Source of the DNA: Marinitenerispora sediminis
GTDB lineage: Bacteria; Actinomycetota; Actinomycetes; Streptosporangiales; Streptosporangiaceae
DNA: 64,000 bases
Direction of reading: 5' to 3'
Assembly (NCBI RefSeq): GCF_003336425.1
Contig: NZ_QEIO01000001.1
Span: 59,759 to 123,758 of the forward strand
Every line of letters begins with the position of its first letter. Position 1 is the stretch's first letter. The translations under genes and the position numbers were made by a program. Positions 43,253 to 52,159 of the stretch are shown piece after piece. The notes under the pieces are model-generated. The model made no database searches. It was not told the DNA's origin and saw only the letters and a program-made list of their open reading frames with translations.

Positions 43253-43592
43253 GCCGGGTACGCGCCCGGCTACCGCCGCGGCGCCCGCGCGCCCCGGTCT
43301 TTTCGCGGTACCCCGCCGTGGCCGTGCCGCTCCCGGACGGCACATCCGGTGTCCCCGCGTCTGCGTCCCTCTGCTGCCCGCCGGATCGGCGGCACCGGAC
43401 GCCGTTCACAGGCCAAGCGCCCCAGACAACGCGCACCAGGCGACGCCCCCGCCCGAAAAGCGGTTGCCACCATCGACGCCCAGCACGGATCATGGCGCGA
43501 TGCCATGGCGGCGGCCCGCGAACCCGCCCCGGGCGCCAGGACCGAGCGCGGCCCCCACCGCTCGCGCCCCCTCGCGCCGGCCGCCGGCCGCC
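43253..43592. other. Region upstream of the propeller gene, start uncertain
   Basis: About 340 bp of GC-rich sequence with no supported gene. The propeller frame stays open back through it, but the translated part is Pro/Arg-rich and unlike the family. Confidence 0.4.
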
Positions 43593-44582
43593 ATGCGGCC
43601 CCGTCCGCCCGCCTCCGTGGCCCGACCGCACACGACCGCCACCGCCGGGAGCGCCGCCTTGTCTTCGACCCCCTCCGCCGCGATCACCGAACACCGCCTT
43701 GCGGACACGGACTCCGGACCGTACGGGATCACCGCCGGGCCCGACGGCGCCCTGTGGTTCACCATGGGGGTCGGCCGGATCGGCCGGATGTCCGTGCGCG
43801 GCGAGTGCGCGTCCTACCCGTTGGAACCCGCGACCTGCGGGCCGACGGTCATCACGCCCGGTCCGGACGGCGCACTCTGGTTCGCGCAGACGCGGGCGCA
43901 CCGGATCGGCCGCATCACCACGGCTGGAAAGACCACCGCGTTCCCGCTGCCCACCCCCGAGGCCGGACCGCTCGGCATCACCGCCGGGCCGGATGGGGCG
44001 CTGTGGTTCACCGAGATGGGAGCGAACGCCATCGGGCGGATCGCCGCGGACGGTTCCGTCACCGAGTTCCCGCTCCCCACCCCGGGCGCGTTCCCGTCGA
44101 TGATCGCCGCGGGGCCGGATGGCGCGCTGTGGTTCACGATGAACCAAGCGAACGCGATCGGCCGGATCACCACCGGGGGCCGGGTGACGTCCTTCGCGCT
44201 CCCCACCCCCGCAGCCGGACCGGTGGGAATCACCGCCGGATCCGACGGCGCGCTGTGGTTCGTGGAGATCGGCGCCGGCCAGGTCGGCCGGATCGCCACC
44301 GACGGCCGGATCACCGAGTTCCCGCTGCCGGACCGGGCGGCGCGCCCGCACGCGATCACCGCCGGGCCGGACGGCGCCTGCTGGTTCACCGAGTGGGGGG
44401 CCAACCGCGTCGGCCGGATCACGGCCGAGGGCGCCGTCACCGCGTATCCGCTGCCGTCCCCCGGCTCGGAGCCGCACGGCATCGTGCTCGGGCCGGACGG
44501 CGCGCTGTGGACCGCGCTGGAAGCGGGCGCGATCGCCCGGGTGGCGGTCAAGGCCGACGCGGCCGGCGCACCGCCGCGGTGA
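43593..44582 (+). CDS. vgb: Virginiamycin B lyase-like seven-bladed propeller
   Basis: About 329 residues from ATG 43593; GTG 43617 and ATG 43500 are alternatives, and none has a good ribosome site. Seven blades repeat the signature G-P-D-G-A-L-W-F-T ('GPYGITAGPDGALWFT', 'GPLGITAGPDGALWFTE', and so on). Near the end 'ARPHAITAGPDGACWFTEWG' and 'SEPHGIVLGPDGALWTALEA' carry His and Glu residues at the places used by Vgb to bind Mg2+ and open streptogramin B rings. Many actinomycete homologues are not true resistance enzymes, so the antibiotic role is only possible. No clear signal peptide, though the N-tail is Ala/Ser-rich. Confidence 0.8.
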   Translation: MRPRPPASVARPHTTATAGSAALSSTPSAAITEHRLADTDSGPYGITAGPDGALWFTMGVGRIGRMSVRGECASYPLEPATCGPTVITPGPDGALWFAQTRAHRIGRITTAGKTTAFPLPTPEAGPLGITAGPDGALWFTEMGANAIGRIAADGSVTEFPLPTPGAFPSMIAAGPDGALWFTMNQANAIGRITTGGRVTSFALPTPAAGPVGITAGSDGALWFVEIGAGQVGRIATDGRITEFPLPDRAARPHAITAGPDGACWFTEWGANRVGRITAEGAVTAYPLPSPGSEPHGIVLGPDGALWTALEAGAIARVAVKADAAGAPPR

Positions 44583-44591
44583 CGCCGGGGC

Positions 44592-44623
44592 CCGGCGGCA
44601 CACGGTCGGCCGCGTGCCGCCGG
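44592..44623. terminator. Bidirectional terminator between vgb and DUF4132 genes
   Basis: CCGGCGGCAC and GTGCCGCCGG are perfect 10-bp arms with a 12-nt loop that can itself pair partly. It lies between stops at 44582 and 44641. Confidence 0.75.
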
Positions 44624-44640
44624 ACCCGCCCCCGCGCCGG

Positions 44641-47310
44641 TCAGCGGGGCAGTCCGCGGCGGATCTGCGACGTGATGCTGGAGTCGGTGATCGCGGCGTC
44701 GTCGGCGAGCAGGAACGCCTTCGACAGGATCACCGAGAGCCGGCCGCCGTCGGACTCGAACGGGAGGAAGACCTCGGAGCCGCCTCCTCTGGCCGTGACG
44801 ATGCACAGGTAGGAGTCGTCCGGCTCCATGAGGATGTTGGCGCTGCCGAGGTGGATCCGGTAGCCGCGCAGGTCACCCCGGACCCGCAGGAACCGGTCGG
44901 TCAGCTCCAGCCGGTCGGCGATCTTCAGCCGCGGAATCAGGCGTTCGAGCGCCGTCCGGCGCATCTCGGCGGACTCGGTCAGTTTTCCGAATCCGGCCTC
45001 CCGCCAGTAGGCCAGGTACCGGTCCTCTCCCCGGTCGACCCACTCCGGGTCGGCGGCGATGGAGGCGACCCCGACCGCGAGATCCATGTCCCGCATGACC
45101 TCGGAGAAGACCAGGGCCGGGACGTCGCGCAGGTCCCCCTCGTCGTCCACCACCCCGGCGCGCCCGATGCGGACCTGGTCGGAGGAGCAGTAGGAGACGC
45201 GTGTGTAGTCGTCGTCCGGGTGCTCCGCCAGCTCCAGGTAGCAGGCCGCCGCCCAGTCGGTGCCGGAGGCGGCGTCGTGGTACACGCGCTCGGCGCTGCC
45301 GTCGAAGCCGCCGTCCCAGTAGCCGAGCGTGAGTCCCGACCAGCCGCGCCCGGCGAGCAGCGCCTTGGCCTGGGGGTAGCGGAGGATGTGCGCGGCGTAC
45401 CGGTTGGAGTAGGTCCGGGTCTCCTCCTCCGCCGGAGTGAGCAGGTAGATCTCGCGGTATGCCTGCTTCACCGGCTGGCGGAGTCGGGCCGCCAGGAAGT
45501 GCTCGCGCCAGGCGTGCACCCGGTCGGGGGTGGCCCGGATCGGGTGCCACAGCCGCACCTGCGGCGGAGCCGCCGACTCGCCGTCGGTGCGGAAGACCTC
45601 GGCGCCCTCGGGGCCGACCAGCCGCCAGTGGCCGCCGTCCGGCTCGGGAACGCCGTCCCGCCAGGTGGCACCGGCGTCGGTGGACACCTCCCAGATGAGC
45701 GCTCTGGCGAACCACCCGGTGAGGGGGTGCTCCAGGTAGTACCGCCGCCAGTCGGCGAGATACCACATCCGGCCCTCCGCCAGCGCGGTCTCGATCCGGA
45801 ACCGCTCGGCCGGCAGCGTGGACTTCAGTTCCTTGAGTTCGGCCCGCAGTTCGACAAGCCGGTCGGCGTGCGCCTCGCGGACAGCCTTGGGGACCGACTT
45901 GAGCTCCCGCCCGGCGCTGCCGCGAAACGTCAGTACCGGGCCGCCGTCGCTGTCGAGGCGCAGGATCGCGGTGTGCTCGCCGAGGACGTCCTCGCGGCGG
46001 GCGTCGGGACCGAACCCGAAATCGGGGACGGTGCGCTCCACCAGCTCCCACCGGGTCAGGCCCAGCCGCTCGGCACAGGTGTCCAGTGCGCGGTCGACCG
46101 CGCCGGCCACGGTCTTCTTGACAACCTTGGCCCGCACCCGGGCGAGGCCGGCCACGGCCGCCTCGTCGCCGCGCGCCCCAAGGGCCGCGACGGCGGCGGT
46201 CGCCAGCCGCTCGGCGCGCAGCACCTTGCTGCCACCGCGGCCGGTGCCGGCGAACCGCGCGACGTCGGCGAGCAGCGCCGGCGCCCACGTCGTTTCGGCG
46301 CGCGGCGCCACGTCCAGGCTCCACAGCAGCCCCCGCAGCATGAGCTGGGTGTTCTCGGAGCCGATGTGGGTGGTGTCCGACAGGTACTCGTGTCCGACGT
46401 AGATGGCGCTGTCCGGCAGCCGCGGAAGCTGCGCCAGGACGGCGCGCGCGGCAGCCAGCACGTCGGGATGGTCGCGCAGTACCGCCTGCACCTGCGTCCG
46501 CCACGCCTTGGTCGGCCGGGTGCCGCTGAGCGTGCCGCACCGCTGCAGCAGCGCCGCGAGCCCCGGGGTGCGCAACGCGTCGGGCGCCTCGCGGCGGAGC
46601 AGCGCCCCGAACGCGTCGTCCTCGCCGAACAGGTTTTCGGCGGACTCCCCGCTCGCGGTGAGCCGGCCGAGCAGTGCCTCGGCTCGGGCGTGGAGCCTGC
46701 GCCCATCGGCGTAGGCGGATCTGCCGAGCACCGCGTGCAGGGCGCGGAGTTCGGCAACGCACTCCGCCAGCAGCACGTCGTCAGCCCGCTCGCAGGCGGC
46801 GATCGGGAGCTTTGCCAGTTCGGCGGTGTGGTAGTCGTACCTCCCCTGGCCCTCCGCCATGCGCAGCATCGCCCTGAGCTGGGCCCCGGTCCAGGGAAGC
46901 CCGCGCCGCGCCATCGCGGCGAGTACCGCCCGGTGCCCGTTGGCCTTGTACGGGTCGCCGTTGCGCGCCAGGCGCACCAGCGCCCACATGCCGGCGGCGC
47001 GCAGCCCCGCGTCGTCGCAGGAACGGAATACCTCGTCCACCTCGGTGCCCTTGAGCTTCGCCACCCGCTGCCACCAGTTGACGGGCGGGATGATCTTCGC
47101 GACGGCGAGTTCCAGGCGGACGGCCACCGGGCCGCCGAGCTCTGACAGCATCGTCACATAGGGGCGGTCCTCCTCCGGCAGCCTGAACCGCCGCAGCAGG
47201 AAGTCCGCGACGTCGCCGGGCCGGGCTCCGGTGAGTTCGGGCGAGTCGAGGTCGGCTTCGGTGACCGCCGGACCGGATGCGCCCTGTTCGGTGTTCATCC
47301 CGGCGCTCAC
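44641..47310 (-). CDS. DUF4132 domain protein
   Basis: 889 residues from GTG 47310, which overlaps the stop of the small upstream gene (GTGA). The N-terminal two thirds are HEAT-like helices ('GLRAAGMWALVRLARNGDPY', 'AAVAGLARVRAKVVKKTVAG'). The DUF4132 region lies at about 520-780, with 'GWFARALIWEVST', 'PIRATPDRVHAWREHF' and 'VKQAYREIYLLTPAEEETRT'. A DUF4132 protein in E. coli is YehI/MolR, once linked to molybdate metabolism; the biochemical role is unknown. The C-terminus 'YRIHLGSANILMEPDDSYLC' is also family-typical. Coupling to the Gly-Gly-tailed partner suggests a two-protein unit. Confidence 0.85.
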   Translation of the reverse strand: MSAGMNTEQGASGPAVTEADLDSPELTGARPGDVADFLLRRFRLPEEDRPYVTMLSELGGPVAVRLELAVAKIIPPVNWWQRVAKLKGTEVDEVFRSCDDAGLRAAGMWALVRLARNGDPYKANGHRAVLAAMARRGLPWTGAQLRAMLRMAEGQGRYDYHTAELAKLPIAACERADDVLLAECVAELRALHAVLGRSAYADGRRLHARAEALLGRLTASGESAENLFGEDDAFGALLRREAPDALRTPGLAALLQRCGTLSGTRPTKAWRTQVQAVLRDHPDVLAAARAVLAQLPRLPDSAIYVGHEYLSDTTHIGSENTQLMLRGLLWSLDVAPRAETTWAPALLADVARFAGTGRGGSKVLRAERLATAAVAALGARGDEAAVAGLARVRAKVVKKTVAGAVDRALDTCAERLGLTRWELVERTVPDFGFGPDARREDVLGEHTAILRLDSDGGPVLTFRGSAGRELKSVPKAVREAHADRLVELRAELKELKSTLPAERFRIETALAEGRMWYLADWRRYYLEHPLTGWFARALIWEVSTDAGATWRDGVPEPDGGHWRLVGPEGAEVFRTDGESAAPPQVRLWHPIRATPDRVHAWREHFLAARLRQPVKQAYREIYLLTPAEEETRTYSNRYAAHILRYPQAKALLAGRGWSGLTLGYWDGGFDGSAERVYHDAASGTDWAAACYLELAEHPDDDYTRVSYCSSDQVRIGRAGVVDDEGDLRDVPALVFSEVMRDMDLAVGVASIAADPEWVDRGEDRYLAYWREAGFGKLTESAEMRRTALERLIPRLKIADRLELTDRFLRVRGDLRGYRIHLGSANILMEPDDSYLCIVTARGGGSEVFLPFESDGGRLSVILSKAFLLADDAAITDSSITSQIRRGLPR

Positions 47311-47699
47311 CCTCCCACCAGCGGAACGAGCTTGATGAAGACGATCTCCGGGTCACCGCTCAGCGCCACCGACTCGTCCAGGTCCTCCACCTGCCGGTCG
47401 CCCACCAGCACCACGAACCCGTTGCGGGTGAAGGCGTGCTCGGCGATGTCGGCCTGGCGCTCCCAGTCGATGTGCCGCCGCCCGCGCATCCGGTAGCCGT
47501 TCAGCTCGGCCTCGGCGTCAGTCGGCCGGACCAGCCCCTGGAAGGTGGAGCTCGGCTGGGCGTTGTAGCGCGCGACCTCTTCGCGCACCCGGAGGCGGAT
47601 GAGCTCGCGGACGGTGACCGAGTCCGGAAGATCGGGCAGTTCGAAGGCGTCGAGCCGCTCGCCGAGCGGTGACTCGTCTCGGAAGATGGCACGGGCCAT
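47307..47699 (-). CDS. Small protein with C-terminal Gly-Gly, possibly ubiquitin/MoaD-like
   Basis: 130 residues from ATG 47699, with GAGGGAG 5 nt upstream. It ends 'VFIKLVPLVGG', a hydrophobic strand leading straight into a terminal Gly-Gly as in MoaD, ThiS and bacterial ubiquitin-like proteins. A β-grasp-like opening 'DSVTVRELIRLRVREEVARY' supports the idea. The middle part ('GLVRPTDAEAELNGYRMRGR', 'HAFTRNGFVVLVGDRQVEDL') is longer than in MoaD. No E1-like or protease gene is adjacent; the next gene is DUF4132. It may simply be an uncharacterised actinobacterial family, but the tail is striking. Confidence 0.6.
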   Translation of the reverse strand: MARAIFRDESPLGERLDAFELPDLPDSVTVRELIRLRVREEVARYNAQPSSTFQGLVRPTDAEAELNGYRMRGRRHIDWERQADIAEHAFTRNGFVVLVGDRQVEDLDESVALSGDPEIVFIKLVPLVGG

Positions 47700-47897
47700 G
47701 GTGCTCCCTCACTGGGGGAAGATCAGCAGGGTCACGGACATCGGACGCAGCGGAGGCCATCGCCGACACCGTGACGGGCACGCTAGTGCGGCGCGGTGAC
47801 AGTTCTGGACGGATCTCGGGGCGCGGCAGGCGTTGCGGCGGCCTCACCGCGCCCGCGGCGGGGAGCCGCCTCCACGGCGGTGCCGCCGCCCCAGGGC

Positions 47898-48218
47898 TCA
47901 TGACGGCTCCCGCTGCCGCGCGACCCGCCATCCGGCGAGCGCCGGGTGCTCTCCTACCAGTTGGGCGAACGCGAGCCGTAGCCCGGTCCCGGCGATGTCG
48001 GCGGAGGGCGCGTCGGCCACCACGTGGACGGCGACCCCACCCGGACGCGCCAGGCAGTGCGCACCGAGGGGCCGGACCACGGCACCGCCCGGGCCCTCGA
48101 CGCGGGCGATGGTGGCCAGCGCCTCCATGAGCAGCTGCGCCGCACCGCGTGCCCGGAGTTCGTCGCCGGCCGCGGGACCGCCGGGGCTCTCGATGTCGAT
48201 ATGGACCGTGACGCGCAC
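47898..48218 (-). CDS. Uncharacterised small protein
   Basis: 106 residues from GTG 48218. The sequence reads like a compact α/β domain ('VRVTVHIDIESPGGPAAGDE', 'AQLLMEALATIARVEGPGGA', 'VHVVADAPSADIAGTGLRLA'). No family is recognised. The upstream frame stays open into the TIGR03083 relic, so it might be a leftover piece. I favour a separate gene because the composition becomes protein-like only from here. No strong ribosome site. Confidence 0.4.
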   Translation of the reverse strand: MRVTVHIDIESPGGPAAGDELRARGAAQLLMEALATIARVEGPGGAVVRPLGAHCLARPGGVAVHVVADAPSADIAGTGLRLAFAQLVGEHPALAGWRVARQREPS

Positions 48219-48409
48219 TGGCCGCCTCCCGTCGGTGGACCCGGTTGGGATTTCGACGGTAGGCAACCAGGACCGGCGGTGACGGGTTGTCCACAGGCTG
48301 GCGCGGCGGATTTCGAACGCGGACCGGGCCAGGTGGCCGTGCGGCCCTGCTCGGGCGCGCCCGTTGGCGGCAGACCGGCCCGGCCGTCGCCGCCGGGCCG
48401 TGGTGAGGG

Positions 48410-48780
48410 CAGGCGGAGCGTCGGGCGGGCGGTCGGCCCGCACCGCGTCGAGCTGCGGACCGAGGAAGGCGAGCAGGTCGGTCATGACGCGTGGGCTGAC
48501 GCATCAGGCCGCCCGGACGAACTCCCCATTGGTCCGGTGGTTGTGGGCGGGCAGTGCCTCCCCCGCGCCGAACCGCGCGCCGGCGTGGCCGTCCCGGTCT
48601 CCGGAGAGCCGCCGTAGGTCGTCGTTGAGCAGGCGGGCCGCGAGGCCGCGGACGTCCCACCGGGCAGGTCGTGGGCGCGGCCCCGTCGTCCGGGCCGAGG
48701 CGAGAAAGTCCAGCAGCGCGGCGCGCTCTCGGGGGAAGGGCAGGCGGACGTCGATGGTGCGGCCGAGGTGGTCCCAGCGG
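48410..48780 (-). pseudogene. Relic of a TIGR03083 (maleylpyruvate isomerase-like) protein
   Basis: One minus-strand frame reads 'WDHLGRTIDVRLPFPRERAA', 'LLDFLASARTTGPRPRPARW', 'DVRGLAARLLNDDLRRLSGD', 'HRTNGEFVRAA', then an in-frame TGA (48504-48506), and continues 'SPRVMTDLLAFLGPQLDAVR'. The W-D-V-x-x-L-A-A-x-L-L-x-D-D-L-x-R-L core and 'NGEFVRAA' are family hallmarks of these mycothiol-related DinB-like proteins. Another in-frame stop precedes the fragment and the C-terminal half has vanished, so the gene is dead. Confidence 0.6.
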
Positions 48781-48907
48781 TATCAGAACACGCCATACCG
48801 GCGGCGTCGCACGGCTTCCCGGGGGGCTTGGCACCGCGGCGGGCGGTCGTGGGCCCTCCGGCGCGGGCTGTCGCCGCACGGAGGTGCCGCTCCGCGGCCG
48901 ATCCGGC

Positions 48908-49308
48908 TCAGGGGGACGGGTAGACCTCGATGCCGTGCTTGGCCGCTCCGCTGCGCCGGATGCGTGCGTCACCGGTGACGAGCAGGACACCGAGGGCCTC
49001 GGCCAAGGCGGCGTCCTGGGTGTCATGGGCGCTGAGGTGGGCGTGCAGCCGGCTGATGCGCTGCCAGAAGGGCAGTGTGTCCTGTTTGGTGATCGGCAGC
49101 AGCCGGCAGGCGCCGACCGCCCTGTCCGCTTCGGTCTCCGACAGTGGCGCCGCGGCGCATGCCGAGGATCGCTGACCGCGTCTCGCACTCCAGGAGGGTC
49201 GGGCATAGCCGGTGGCGGCCTGAGCCAGCCGCTGCCGGCGAGGTCCCCCCCCCCGGGAGTGTGCGCGGTCAGCGCCGGAACCAGGGCCGAGCAGTCGACG
49301 ACGATCAC
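48908..49308 (-). pseudogene. vapC: VapC (PIN domain) toxin, frameshifted
   Basis: The start 'MIVVDCSALVPALTAHTPGG' (49308) gives the first PIN Asp. A run of ten G (minus strand, 49244-49253) then shifts the frame; a piece 'RQRLAQAATGYA' is in a second frame and 'PTLLECETRSAILGMRRGAT' in a third. The rest, 'LSETEADRAVGACRLLPITK' to 'LAEALGVLLVTGDARIRRSG', is back in the second frame to the stop. All PIN parts are recognisable in the right order, so this was a VapC RNase, now broken at three points. It overlaps the antitoxin stop as usual for vapBC. Confidence 0.68.
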
Positions 49309-49541
49309 CCTCCGGCGCGTCCCTCGTCGAGGGCGGCGAGGATAACGGGGCGGTGCTGACCCCAGCGGTCGTCTCCCGACTCAGGCGTTCCATCATCTCC
49401 GCCATGGAGGGCCTGGCGGATTCCCTCGCGATGAGGCCGAGGAAGTACACCTGGAGCGACTGGCCAGCGCGGGCGGCGCGGACCCTGATTGAGGATCTGG
49501 AACTGGCCGTCCGGAACACCACGGATGGTCAGCGCAGGCAC
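49305..49541 (-). pseudogene. vapB: VapB/FitA-like antitoxin, frameshifted
   Basis: From GTG 49541 the frame reads 'VPALTIRGVPDGQFQIL', a FitA-type ribbon-helix-helix start. The continuation 'RVRAARAGQSLQVYFLGLIA' and 'RESARPSMAEMMERLSRE' is in another frame, and the end 'HRPVILAALDEGRAGG' is in the first frame again. The stop overlaps the vapC ATG. Two shifts therefore destroy the protein. With the toxin also broken, the pair is inactive. Confidence 0.62.
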
Positions 49542-49604
49542 AGCTGCGTTCGAGCAGCATCGCATGCGTAACGCAGGCATCCAGCAGGTGTCGCGCCGCG
49601 AACA

Positions 49605-49642
49605 CCGGAGGACCGCCCCGGGTCGTGAGGGCGGTCCTCCGG
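49605..49642 (-). terminator. Terminator of the threonate operon
   Basis: CCGGAGGACCGCCC and GGGCGGTCCTCCGG are perfect 14-bp arms around a 10-nt loop, 22 nt after the pdxA2 stop. Confidence 0.85.
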
Positions 49643-49663
49643 TCGTCCACTACCCCGCCGGGG

Positions 49664-50692
49664 TCAGCTCCCGGTTCCGTACGCCGCCCGGATGCGGTCC
49701 GCGAAGTGCGCGAACTCGGCCCCGTGCAGGAACGCCGACCGCATCGTCCCCGGGTCGGCGATCCCCCGTCCCGCGATGTCGAAGGCCGTGCCGTGGTCCA
49801 CCGAGGTGCGCAGGATCGGCAGTCCGACGGTCACCGAGATGGTGCCGTCGAAGTCGAACGTCTTCGCCGCGATGTGCCCCTGGTCGTGGTACTGCGACAG
49901 CACGCCGTCGTAGCGCCCGGTCAGTAGCTGGTGGAACACGGAGTCGGCGGGCACCGGCCCGGTGACGTCCGCGCCGGTCGCCCGGACCCGCTTCACGGCG
50001 GGTGCCAGGTGCAGGATCTCCTCGTCACCGAACGCGCCGTTCTCCCCGCCGTGCGGGTTGATGGCCGCTACCGCGAGCCGGGGCTCGTCGTCGCCGAACA
50101 CCCGCAGCGCGGTCAGCGCCTCCTCGATGGCCGCGACCTGCTGCTCCTCGTTGATCTGGTCGAGCGCCTTGCGCAGCGAGAGGTGCCGGGTGGCGAAGAA
50201 GATCTTCTTGCCGCGCACCACGAACATGGTGGTCTGCCGGGTGGCGCCGGTCAGCTCGCCGAGCATCTCGGTGTGGCCGAGGTGCTTGCTGCCCGCCGCC
50301 CAGATGGCCTCCTTGTTGATGGGACCGGTGACGATGCCGGAGACGTCGCGCGCCATCGCCGCCGCGGTGGCCACCTCGATGGCGCGCACGGATGCCGCTC
50401 CGGCCCGCGCGTCCACCGTGCCCCACTCCAGTTCGGTGCCGCCGAGCGCGTCGATGTCGTAGCAGTCGATGACTCCGTCCTGCTCCGGCGGCAGCCGCCA
50501 GGACCCCACCGCCCGGACCTCGAGGTCGAGCCCGCACACCGCGACCGCGCGGCGCAGCACGGCCGGGTCGGCGACGACGACACCGCGGGCCGGGGCGCCA
50601 GTACCGACGTCGGCAAGTGTGCGCACGGTGATCTCGGGGCCGATGCCGACCGGGTCACCGACGGTGACGGCCAGGATCGGGCGTTCAGTCAT
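49664..50692 (-). CDS. pdxA2: 4-phospho-D-threonate/D-erythronate dehydrogenase PdxA2
   Basis: 342 residues from the ATG at 50692. PdxA family motifs are clear: 'VTVGDPVGIGPEITVRTLAD', 'VTGPINKEAIWAAG' , 'GHTEMLGELTGA', 'AAINPHGGENGAFGDEE' with metal-binding His, and 'YDGVLSQYHDQGHIAAK'. True PdxA makes vitamin B6, but this gene lies behind a DUF1537 kinase and a GntP permease, the setting of PdxA2. PdxA2 oxidises 4-phospho-D-threonate or D-erythronate; spontaneous decarboxylation then gives dihydroxyacetone phosphate. It is last in a four-gene minus-strand operon, ahead of a strong terminator. Confidence 0.9.
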   Translation of the reverse strand: MTERPILAVTVGDPVGIGPEITVRTLADVGTGAPARGVVVADPAVLRRAVAVCGLDLEVRAVGSWRLPPEQDGVIDCYDIDALGGTELEWGTVDARAGAASVRAIEVATAAAMARDVSGIVTGPINKEAIWAAGSKHLGHTEMLGELTGATRQTTMFVVRGKKIFFATRHLSLRKALDQINEEQQVAAIEEALTALRVFGDDEPRLAVAAINPHGGENGAFGDEEILHLAPAVKRVRATGADVTGPVPADSVFHQLLTGRYDGVLSQYHDQGHIAAKTFDFDGTISVTVGLPILRTSVDHGTAFDIAGRGIADPGTMRSAFLHGAEFAHFADRIRAAYGTGS

Positions 50693-50792
50693 GGAACTTC
50701 CTCCAGATATGGCTGGGGTGGCTCCGCCGGATCGCGGATCCACCGGTGGGCGCGGTGGCGGCCGTGGGGGTCAGCCGGCCGGAGCGGGCGGA

Positions 50793-52151
50793 TCAGTCAC
50801 CGACTCCGCCTCCGACGAGCAGCACGTGCTCGGAGACCTCGGACCGCACCTGCCGCAGGCGGGCCTGCCCGGCGCGGCGCAGCTTGGCGAAGCACTCGAT
50901 CAGGGCGGTGTCGTCGCCGATCAGGCCGCCCTTGGTGACGATCGGGACGCCGTCCAGCGGGCCGCCGCTGAGGGTGCCGTGCACCGCGAGCGGCAGCACC
51001 TCGCCGCCGACCTCGAAGGCGTGCACGTCGAGTTCGTCCAGGACCGCCGACGTGACGTCGCCGCCGCTGGTGAACAGCCCGCTGGGAAGGGCGTGCTCGC
51101 CGGAACGCCGGGCGACGTCGTCCAGTACCTCGCGCACCAGGGCGGCCAGCAGGTGCGGCAGGGCCCGGCGCGTCTTCGCCGGGAGCTCGACCACGTCGTT
51201 GGCGGACGTGGCGGTCCGCAGGACGACGAGCTCGGGGAACACCGCGGTGTCCAGGTGCCGGGTGAGGGCGGCCGCGACGTCGTCCCGGTGGTCGTCGTCG
51301 TGGGCGAACCGGATGACGTCCACGTCCACGAACCGGACGGGTCCGCTGCGCGTGACCGCGTCGAGCTGGCGGCGGGTCAGGTCGGTCGCGCTGCCGACCA
51401 CGGCCAGGACCGGTCCGGCGGCTCCGGCCCCGCCGCGCAGCCGCAGCGCGTCGGCGAGCAGCGCCCCGGTGGGCCCCGGGTCGACCGCGACCCAGACCGT
51501 GCCGTCCCGGCGGTGCACCTCGGCGGCTGCCTCGGCGATGTCGGCCAGGTGCTGCTCGGTGAAGGCGTCGCACAGCACGACGGGCTCGTCCCCCGCGGAC
51601 AGGTCCGCTGCGAGCAGGGTCTGGGTGACCTGCCGGATCGGCACGTGCCGGACCGCCAGATCGGTCTGCGCGGCGACGATGTCGGCGACCACGCTGGTCG
51701 TCATAGGCGTGAGCGGGTCGACGGCGAGCTCGGTGCGCTCCAGCGGGACGCCGTCCAGCAGCTGCACGCCGTCGACGGTCACCCGCCCCGAGGCGGGGAA
51801 GGCCGGCGCCATGAGCGCCCGCACACGGGTGCCGGCCGGTACCCGTTCCCGGACCGCCCGCCAGGCCGCCTCCAGCTCCGCGCCGACGTTGCCGCGCAGC
51901 GTGGTGTCGGTGCGCTTGACGACGAGGTCCACCGGCCACACCGCCTCGACCACGTCGGTGACCAGGTCGGCGGCCTGCTCGGCGGGCAGGTGCCGGCTGT
52001 CCAGGTTGGCCACGACGACGTCGTACTCCTGCGCCGCCCGGGTGACGTGCTCCGGCGCCACGGTGGCCACCCGCATGCCGGCGCGCGCGAACCGCGCGCC
52101 GGTGGCGTTCGCTCCGGTGAGGTCGTCGGCGACGACGAGAACTTGTGCCAT
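50793..52151 (-). CDS. dtnK: Four-carbon acid sugar kinase (DUF1537), probably D-threonate kinase
   Basis: 452 residues from ATG 52151. The N-terminal substrate domain opens 'VLVVADDLTGANATGARFAR' and has 'VVVANLDSRHLPAEQAADLV' and 'KRTDTTLRGNVGAELEAAW', all signatures of the DUF1537 (DtnK/OtnK) kinases. The C-terminal nucleotide domain shows 'GLFTSGGDVTSAVL' and 'PIVTKGGLIGDDTALIECF'. It phosphorylates C4 of D-threonate or D-erythronate with ATP. With PdxA2 alone this makes a full route to DHAP; no aldolase or isomerase gene is needed. Confidence 0.92.
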   Translation of the reverse strand: MAQVLVVADDLTGANATGARFARAGMRVATVAPEHVTRAAQEYDVVVANLDSRHLPAEQAADLVTDVVEAVWPVDLVVKRTDTTLRGNVGAELEAAWRAVRERVPAGTRVRALMAPAFPASGRVTVDGVQLLDGVPLERTELAVDPLTPMTTSVVADIVAAQTDLAVRHVPIRQVTQTLLAADLSAGDEPVVLCDAFTEQHLADIAEAAAEVHRRDGTVWVAVDPGPTGALLADALRLRGGAGAAGPVLAVVGSATDLTRRQLDAVTRSGPVRFVDVDVIRFAHDDDHRDDVAAALTRHLDTAVFPELVVLRTATSANDVVELPAKTRRALPHLLAALVREVLDDVARRSGEHALPSGLFTSGGDVTSAVLDELDVHAFEVGGEVLPLAVHGTLSGGPLDGVPIVTKGGLIGDDTALIECFAKLRRAGQARLRQVRSEVSEHVLLVGGGVGD

Positions 52152-52159
52152 GTCCGCCC

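Noticed and set aside
44614..47145. 843-codon plus-strand frame opposite DUF4132
   Set aside because: Shadow frame; the minus-strand protein has proper family motifs.
49244..49253. Ten-base G/C run as a phase-variation switch of vapC
   Set aside because: Other frameshifts in vapC and vapB mean that slippage here alone could not restore either protein.
49664..50692. Vitamin B6 enzyme PdxA
   Set aside because: Actinomycetes usually make B6 by PdxST, and the neighbours are a DUF1537 kinase and GntP permease.
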